Source of the DNA: JAAZGD01 sp034003765
GTDB lineage: Bacteria > Bacillota > Clostridia > Peptostreptococcales > Anaerovoracaceae
Direction: 5' to 3'
DNA: 19,591 nt
NCBI GenBank assembly: GCA_034003765.1
Contig: JAVEXZ010000025.1
Span: 1 to 19,591, forward strand
Position numbers and translations under genes: made by a program
Part shown: piece after piece, positions 15,465 through 19,591 of the stretch
How positions within the stretch are numbered: the first letter of the stretch is position 1
Layout: every line of letters starts with the position of its first letter
Notes under the pieces: generated by a model
What the model saw: the letters and a program-made list of their open reading frames with translations, nothing else
Told to the model about the DNA's origin: nothing
The model's database searches: none

Positions 15465-16564
15465 CAAGTTAGAACCCTAATTACAGAGTCATCAATATGT
15501 TCAATGCTTAAAGACCCATTTTCCACAGCTTCCAATACAGCTAATCTCTCACTTTCATAATTAGTAGCCCAGATCATATTGTTACCCGCTTTGAGGGCGG
15601 TAACTGACTTGGCTTGGCCTGGGGGGCAGGCATCAAAGACTGGATTCAAAAGATCAGAAATGATTATAACACCCTCAAACCCCAACTCTTTTCGCAAATA
15701 ATCATGCCAGGGTCTAGACAGGGACATGGGGCAAGAATTGTCAATGCTATCACTTCCTGTAGCCACTCCGTTGCTCATCATGACTGCTGGCGCACCCATA
15801 TAACAGCCAATTAAAAATGCTTCTGTGTTGCTACCAGTGTAATACCTAAGAACAGCACTCATGCCCACGTCGTCATAAAGCAAGGTTAAAAGCCTTATGT
15901 ACTCTGAGGTGATCTCCTTTTCTTGGCCAAGGGTTTGCTCGTAAAGGCCTACTGCTGGTGATGTAACTATATTTGTAATAGGCCCAAAGTTCATATTCAA
16001 ACCCATTCCTTTTAAGAATAAAAGCTTCTCTTCCTCTTGGGCAACTACCGCCTCCATTCCGCCTTCGTCAAAAAGTGCCCGAGGCAGTGTGTAGGGAGAC
16101 GGCCGAAATTGGGGCCATTTTGAAACTGCCACAAAAGCACCACCTTCTTCTGCAACAGCTTGAAATGGTCTTATTTTAACAGCATTCTTGACCTCACGAA
16201 AGATATTGGTTGCATCCTTGGGGTTAGTGGAGCCAAAAAAATCTCCAGTATATACAAAGCCTCCTAAATGGTGATCGGCTAAGCGATTTAGGTCTTGCCC
16301 ATCATTAAGGTATGGTGTAATAAATAACTGTCCAACCTTTTCCTCCAATGTCATGGATTCCGCAATTTCCAGGGCTCTCTCTGAACTTCCAATTACAACA
16401 CCTCCCCGGTAGGGATTAATTGGCTCAGGGTCCTTGGTCTCTTGGTATAATAAATAGGCCCCGATCAGTCCTGCCACAATTAATAGCAGCACCACGAAAA
16501 TAATTACTTTTATTCGAACAATTTGCTTTTCACGATGAACGATTTCTTTGTTTTTCTTTCCCAA
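15437..16564 (-). CDS. Membrane-anchored, catalytically degenerate GH3 (NagZ-like) protein
   Basis: A 375-residue protein of the beta-N-acetylhexosaminidase branch of glycoside hydrolase family 3. The basic N-terminus and one membrane helix (18-40) put the domain outside the cell. Family landmarks: MTLEEKVGQLF (71-81), a GLNMNFGPITNI core (188-199), and LSRPWHDYLRKELGFEGVIIISDL with nucleophile candidate D304. Key residues are missing: the substrate aspartate and arginine of the usual D(Q/E)EGGR are A138 and A143; the KHFPGHG loop is replaced by LRYYTGSN (239-246); and the following acid/base Asp-His dyad loop is absent, the chain passing almost directly to AVMMSN (260-265). Hexosaminidase activity is therefore unlikely, and a binding or altered role is inferred. 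The start is TTG, supported by GGAGGTG 4 bases upstream. No frameshift is visible, so it is not an obvious pseudogene. Confidence 0.8.
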   Translation of the reverse strand: MGKKNKEIVHREKQIVRIKVIIFVVLLLIVAGLIGAYLLYQETKDPEPINPYRGGVVIGSSERALEIAESMTLEEKVGQLFITPYLNDGQDLNRLADHHLGGFVYTGDFFGSTNPKDATNIFREVKNAVKIRPFQAVAEEGGAFVAVSKWPQFRPSPYTLPRALFDEGGMEAVVAQEEEKLLFLKGMGLNMNFGPITNIVTSPAVGLYEQTLGQEKEITSEYIRLLTLLYDDVGMSAVLRYYTGSNTEAFLIGCYMGAPAVMMSNGVATGSDSIDNSCPMSLSRPWHDYLRKELGFEGVIIISDLLNPVFDACPPGQAKSVTALKAGNNMIWATNYESERLAVLEAVENGSLSIEHIDDSVIRVLTWKIRYGLVQ

Positions 16565-16656
16565 AAGACACCTCCAAATACATTGCTTTGATAGTTATCA
16601 TTTTATCATTTTTCCAAGTCTTTGTGTGTGTAATTAGTAAAAATTCATCCAATATA

Positions 16657-16665
16657 TGCTATAAT
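16657..16665 (+). promoter_or_regulatory. Extended -10 promoter of the flavoredoxin gene
   Basis: TGCTATAAT (16657-16665) is an extended -10 with no recognisable -35. It is 26 bases before the ATG at 16692, which has an AAGGAGG site in front. Confidence 0.6.
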
Positions 16666-16691
16666 TATTAGAATTCAAGGAGGAACAAATT

Positions 16692-17300
16692 ATGAAAAAA
16701 GTATCATTTAAGCCTGGGACATTATTGGCTCCACTTCCTGTTGTAATGGCCTCACTAGGTGAAACACCAGAGGAGTACAATATAATTACCATAGCTTGGA
16801 CTGGAATAATTAACTCTGAACCGCCAATGACTTATCTATCAATAAGAAAATCCCGCCATTCTCACCCTCTTCTGCTGAAAACCAAAGACTATGTTATTAA
16901 CCTTCCTTCAGAGGATCTTGCTTTTGCCACTGACTTTTGTGGTGTTCGCTCAGGGAAAGACCTAAATAAATTCGAATCACAGAAACTTACCCCAATTCCT
17001 GGGGAAGTTGTTAAAGCACCTATGATCAAGGAATGCCCCATCAACATCGAATGCCGGGTTGTTGATGTTATATCCTATCCATCCCACGATATGTTTGTCT
17101 CCGAAATATTGAAAGTACATGCAGACGAAAAACTAATGGACGAAAAAGGCCGCCTTCAATTTGAAAAAGCACACCTTATAAGCTATGTCCACGGTGAATA
17201 TTACGGCCTCAAGGCAAAAAGGTTAGGTACTTTTGGTTATTCCATAATGAAAGCCAAGACACGAAAACGAAGAGCAGCAGAAAATAAAAAAAAGAAATAG
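16692..17300 (+). CDS. Flavin reductase-like FMN protein (flavoredoxin)
   Basis: A 202-residue cytoplasmic FMN-binding protein of the flavin reductase-like domain family. Recognisable parts are the N-terminal PLPVVMASLG, the N-x-x-T-x-A/W start of the FMN site (NIITIAWTGIINSEPP, about 29-44), the MTYLSIRKSRHSHPLL strand-loop, the DYVINLPSEDL segment and the CGVRSGKDLNKF region. This arrangement matches clostridial and desulfovibrio flavoredoxins, which carry electrons or supply reduced flavin, and not NAD(P)H-binding oxidoreductases, since no Rossmann motif is present. The last ~17 residues are a lysine/arginine-rich tail that is not part of the fold. AAGGAGG precedes the ATG by 9 bases. It is a single-gene unit, convergent with nhaC 2. 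Its electron partner is unknown; the nearby rubredoxin-type oxidoreductase is one candidate. Confidence 0.85.
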   Translation: MKKVSFKPGTLLAPLPVVMASLGETPEEYNIITIAWTGIINSEPPMTYLSIRKSRHSHPLLLKTKDYVINLPSEDLAFATDFCGVRSGKDLNKFESQKLTPIPGEVVKAPMIKECPINIECRVVDVISYPSHDMFVSEILKVHADEKLMDEKGRLQFEKAHLISYVHGEYYGLKAKRLGTFGYSIMKAKTRKRRAAENKKKK

Positions 17301-17383
17301 AGTCTCTTGATTTATGGTTTCTCTTTTAGATCAATATGCTTTGTACTAATTTTTTGTTTATCTGCACCCAACTTAGGAGAATT

Positions 17384-17419
17384 TTTTAGTATTTATATGA
17401 GATTTATTGAATACTAAAA
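17384..17419. repeat. AT-rich inverted repeat between convergent genes
   Basis: TTTTAGTATT (17384-17393) and AATACTAAAA (17410-17419) are perfect 10-base arms with a 16-base loop, lying between the convergent flavoredoxin and nhaC 2 genes. No T-run follows on either strand, so it is a poor intrinsic terminator by sequence, though its position fits that role. Confidence 0.45.
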
Positions 17420-17447
17420 GAGATATATTTATTATTTGCAACAAGCT

Positions 17448-17477
17448 TTTTCGAAAACTATTTAAGTATTTTCGAAA
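17448..17477. repeat. Paired TTTTCGAAA elements 21 bp apart
   Basis: TTTTCGAAA occurs at 17448-17456 and 17469-17477. Each contains the palindrome TTTCGAAA, so the pair can be read as direct or inverted repeats, two helical turns apart. They lie 30 bp after the end of nhaC 2 on its transcript side. Function unknown. Confidence 0.35.
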
Positions 17478-17506
17478 GATATGCTAAATCTTTTTGAGAG
17501 GTTTCT

Positions 17507-18820
17507 TTAATAGACTTTGTACCAGATTTTTTTAGTAAAGAGGTAGGAAAGTGGAATAATGTAAAGGAGAACACAATAAGGAATTGCTTCAGGCCCAACT
17601 CCTAATATACCTAAGGGTACTGTACATGCAATTGACCAGGGAATTATTCCTGCCAAGGTAATGACTGAATTCTCAATATCAATTGCCAGGTTTTCTGAAC
17701 TCGCTCCTTTAGACTTATATACTTCACCTAAAATCTGGGCATTTATAATAGTGGCAACAGTCTGGTTGCAAAAAACGGCTATGCTTAGTAAACTTGCTAC
17801 TACTTGTGTGGGAAATAGTCCTATGTAATTTGTCAGGTTAGCGATTTTTTCTTGGGTGTCTTTTAACATTCCAGTTCCATCAAAGACTCCAGCATAGGTG
17901 CAGGATATAAAAACAATTATAATCACTTCTATCATGGATATAAGTCCACCACCTGCCATAACCTGTCCCAAGAGTGATGATTCAGGCTGGTATCCCATAA
18001 TACAAGTCTCTAGAACCAGAAAAAATTCCTGATCCTGCAAGAAAATAGTCAAGAGGAATGAAATTATAATACTTGCCATCATGGCGTATGTCACCCTTAC
18101 CCGAAAAAGAGGCAAGACTAGAATTGCAAGAGCAGGCAAGGCCACAAGCCAAGACAGGTTAAATGTCCCCTTAAGGGCATCTAGCACATCTGTATTTACA
18201 TTTTCTATTGGATTGCTTATAGAAAGCAGGAGATATATTCCCAAACTAACTAAAGTGGGTATAATTCCTGTTAGCAACATCATTTTTACGTTTTTGTACA
18301 ATTTCGTAAAAGTTACTGCCGCTACAAGAGAAGCACTTGAAGATGCAGGGGAACACCGATCGCCAAAATACGCTCCAGACATAACGGCTCCAGCTGTTAC
18401 CGCCAGGCTAACACCACCGCTTTGGGCCAAAACCATTAATAAGACACCTGCGGTCCCAGCGATACCAAAGCTGGTTCCTAGGGCAAAAGAAAGAATCAAA
18501 GTAATCAAAAACGTAATAAGGACAAATAATGATGGACTTATCATGGATATTCCATAATATACAAAAAATGAAATAGTTCCTGATGACCTCCAAAGAGCCG
18601 TCAGGAGTCCTATAAGGACCAAAATCCTTAAAACAACAAAGGAGGTTTTCCCCCCAATGTAAACCATCTTCATCAAATCCCTGAAAAGGAACTTGCGATT
18701 TAAGCCAGTTAATACGAATACCACCAAACCAACAAATAGAGCAATAGCCATTGACCATTCGAATGTAAGAGTGATAATAAGTGCTGCCACAAAAACAATG
18801 AATGCAAAAAATAGTTCCAT
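17507..18820 (-). CDS. NhaC-family Na+/H+ antiporter (second copy)
   Basis: A polytopic membrane protein of about 437 residues in the NhaC ion transporter family, with about 11 hydrophobic segments and distinct from the copy at 6536. Numbered from the chosen start, GTSFGIAGTAGVLL (115-128) and TAGAVMSGAYFGDRCSP (142-158) are the family core, matching GSSWTTAGTIGVAL and TAGAIVSGAYFGDKMSP in the first copy; the later NSVITLAGIIPWS stretch is also typical. The start at 18820 is preferred over an in-frame ATG at 18838: the later ATG has GGAGAG 10 bases upstream and begins MELFFAF, whereas the earlier one has an AAGGG only 2 bases away. If 18838 is used the protein is 443 residues. Predicted to exchange cytoplasmic Na+ for H+; a metabolite exchanger is possible. 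A long, structured leader precedes it. Confidence 0.87.
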   Translation of the reverse strand: MELFFAFIVFVAALIITLTFEWSMAIALFVGLVVFVLTGLNRKFLFRDLMKMVYIGGKTSFVVLRILVLIGLLTALWRSSGTISFFVYYGISMISPSLFVLITFLITLILSFALGTSFGIAGTAGVLLMVLAQSGGVSLAVTAGAVMSGAYFGDRCSPASSSASLVAAVTFTKLYKNVKMMLLTGIIPTLVSLGIYLLLSISNPIENVNTDVLDALKGTFNLSWLVALPALAILVLPLFRVRVTYAMMASIIISFLLTIFLQDQEFFLVLETCIMGYQPESSLLGQVMAGGGLISMIEVIIIVFISCTYAGVFDGTGMLKDTQEKIANLTNYIGLFPTQVVASLLSIAVFCNQTVATIINAQILGEVYKSKGASSENLAIDIENSVITLAGIIPWSIACTVPLGILGVGPEAIPYCVLLYIIPLSYLFTKKIWYKVY

Positions 18821-18843
18821 TATATTTATTCTCTCCATACCCT

Positions 18844-18920
18844 TAAGTGAATATTCTGCAGACCCAGATCCTTATCCATCTGCAATACTTGATCTTTAAC
18901 CAATCTTAAATACTCACTTA
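18844..18920 (-). promoter_or_regulatory. Structured 5' leader of the second nhaC gene
   Basis: On the transcript, the first bases (18909-18920) can pair with 18844-18855 in a 12-bp stem with one G-U pair, closing a 53-base domain. Inside it TGCAGA and TCTGCA (18857-18862 with 18879-18884) form a 6-bp hairpin, and AGATC/GATCT segments offer a competing pairing. The closing stem ends 5-6 bases before the first possible ATG and next to the ribosome site. It could be a cis-regulatory RNA; no known riboswitch consensus recognised. Confidence 0.45.
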
Positions 18921-18923
18921 CAA

Positions 18924-18953
18924 TTATTAAGTTAAATTAGCTTTGTCTTTCAA
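18924..18953 (-). promoter_or_regulatory. Promoter of the second nhaC gene
   Basis: On the minus strand, -35 TTGAAA (18948-18953), 18-bp spacer, -10 TAATAA (18924-18929). The expected transcription start falls at the first base of the leader stem. The match is moderate. Confidence 0.5.
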
Positions 18954-18991
18954 TAAATTAGCCCCTACCTAACCTATGTCTATCTAAGGCT

Positions 18992-19285
18992 TTATCTAGG
19001 AAGGGTGATTTCTTTATTCTCTTGAGATTCTCTATAAAGAATAAATTTGTGGCCAATAACTTGAACCACATCAGCTTTTAGTGTTTCCCCTACTTCATTG
19101 GCTACATCCTTAATTTCCAATTCACATCCATCCTGCAGCTTAACCTTGATTAATTCTCTGAGATCAAGGTTGGTGTCCAATTCTTTTATAATATTATCTG
19201 TAAGGCCTCCTTTACCCAAAAATACAATGGGCTCCAATTTATGGCCTAAGGCTCTTAAAAAACTTCTTTGTTTGCTTGTTAGCAT
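18992..19285 (-). CDS. yhbY: YhbY-family RNA-binding protein
   Basis: A 97-residue CRM-domain (CRS1-YhbY) protein that binds RNA and associates with the large ribosomal subunit in bacteria. The full-length small protein shows LTSKQRSFLRALGHKLEPIV at the N-terminus, the GxxG loop as GKGG (24-27) in the FLGKGGLT motif, then ELDTNLDLRELIKVKL and the C-terminal VQVIGHKFILYR strand, all classic for the family. AAGGAG lies 7 bases before the ATG. It is transcribed on its own from an extended -10 promoter, downstream of the tuf terminator. In other Firmicutes yhbY usually sits with yqeH and aroE-nadD, so this tuf-adjacent place is a different context. Confidence 0.95.
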   Translation of the reverse strand: MLTSKQRSFLRALGHKLEPIVFLGKGGLTDNIIKELDTNLDLRELIKVKLQDGCELEIKDVANEVGETLKADVVQVIGHKFILYRESQENKEITLPR

Positions 19286-19363
19286 CTTTTCTCCTTATAA
19301 ATCCCATAACCAAAATATAAATCATTATTCCATTTACTGATTATATCCTCAACATCTTTCCTA

Positions 19364-19391
19364 ATTATAGCATTGTGCTTATTCTAGCCAA
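19364..19391 (-). promoter_or_regulatory. Promoter of yhbY
   Basis: On the minus strand, -35 TTGGCT (19386-19391), 16-bp spacer, and extended -10 TGCTATAAT (hexamer at 19364-19369). It begins 10 bases beyond the tuf terminator, giving yhbY its own start. The leader is about 75 bases. Confidence 0.6.
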
Positions 19392-19397
19392 TTCACA

Positions 19398-19426
19398 CAA
19401 AAGAGGTAGCCTTCCGACTACCTCTT
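19398..19426 (-). terminator. Intrinsic terminator after tuf
   Basis: AAGAGGTAG (19401-19409) pairs perfectly with CTACCTCTT (19418-19426) around an 8-base loop; on the minus strand it is followed by a short T-run. It lies 43 bases after the tuf stop. Confidence 0.8.
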
Positions 19427-19469
19427 CATAGTATTCTATAATCGCTTCAAGATATATTCACTTGCCAGA

Positions 19470-19591
19470 CTACTCTACAATCTCTACTACTACTCCAGAG
19501 CCTACTGTTCTACCACCTTCTCTGATGGCGAAACGTAAACCTTCCTCAATAGCAATAGGTGTAATCAGTTCGATTGTCATGGTGATATTAT
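19470..19591 (-). CDS. tuf: Elongation factor Tu, C-terminal fragment (runs off the window)
   Basis: The last 40 codons of EF-Tu, the GTPase that delivers aminoacyl-tRNA to the ribosome. Reading on the minus strand gives NITMTIELITPIAIEEGLRF followed by AIREGGRTVGSGVV and ending VEIVE, which is the highly conserved end of domain 3 (the GRTVGSGVV motif). The stop is the TAG complementary to 19470-19472. The 5' part lies beyond the right edge, so whether fusA and the str operon precede it cannot be seen. Identity is close to certain. Confidence 0.96.
   Translation of the reverse strand, partial: NITMTIELITPIAIEEGLRFAIREGGRTVGSGVVVEIVE

Noticed and set aside
15437..16564. GH3 gene as a broken pseudogene
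   Set aside because: The frame is open from a well-placed TTG start to a stop, with the fold's core strands kept, so divergence is a better reading than decay.
16589..16608. TGATAGTTATCA and nearby TTATCA as a Fur-type box upstream of the GH3 gene
   Set aside because: Arm spacing (12 bp) does not fit the 15-bp 7-1-7 Fur or PerR site, and such AT-rich words are common by chance here.
1..19591. CRISPR array, mobile element, toxin-antitoxin or defence locus
   Set aside because: No regularly spaced repeats, transposase or integrase motifs, terminal inverted repeats or defence domains were seen; the genes look like core and stress metabolism.

Overview
This window looks like a chromosomal segment of a low-GC, anaerobic Firmicute of class Clostridia. 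The signs are AT-rich intergenic DNA, strong purine-rich ribosome binding sites, consensus sigma-A promoters, a rubredoxin-linked oxidoreductase, an ornithine carbamoyltransferase/carbamate kinase pair, and YhbY next to tuf. Two NhaC-type antiporters, an AI-2E/UPF0118 membrane protein, a very acidic exported lipoprotein and a trehalose operon together suggest life under Na+ or alkaline/saline stress. That lifestyle is inference; genus cannot be assigned from the sequence. I see no CRISPR array, insertion sequence, prophage, tRNA or defence system.

Layout, left to right. (1) 1-251: a strong promoter firing leftward out of the window, probably for a stable-RNA operon, then the start region of a Cache-like lipoprotein gene (252-857). 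(2) 905-6235, minus strand: a three-gene trehalose operon, otsA-otsB fusion, then a GH65 disaccharide phosphorylase, then beta-phosphoglucomutase, closed by a hairpin terminator shared with the lipoprotein gene. (3) 6236-6535: a 300-bp divergent control region with promoters on both strands, a palindrome between two direct repeats 32 bp apart, and a second inverted repeat at the predicted nhaC start. (4) 6536-9443, plus strand: NhaC antiporter 1 and an AI-2E family transporter with a structured leader. (5) 9519-11494, minus strand: arcB-arcC (citrulline to ATP), without arcA. (6) 11718-14197, minus strand: a rubredoxin-like/NADH oxidoreductase fusion followed by a THUMP RNA methyltransferase. 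(7) 14345-15361, plus strand: a threonine aldolase-family PLP enzyme, convergent with a membrane-anchored, catalytically degenerate GH3 (NagZ-like) protein (15437-16564, minus). (8) 16692-17300, plus strand: flavoredoxin. (9) 17507-18820, minus strand: NhaC antiporter 2 with a structured 5' leader. (10) 18992-19285, minus strand: yhbY, then the 3' end of tuf, which enters from the right edge.

The trehalose operon can run a cycle: UDP-glucose + G6P to trehalose-6-P to trehalose (OtsAB), then trehalose + Pi to beta-glucose-1-P + glucose (GH65), then beta-G1P to G6P (PgmB). Making and mobilising trehalose from one operon, divergent from a Na+/H+ antiporter, fits an osmoadaptation module. The best second-look items are this module and its control region, the GH3 protein lacking the KHFPGHG loop and other substrate-binding residues, and the structured leader of the second NhaC gene.
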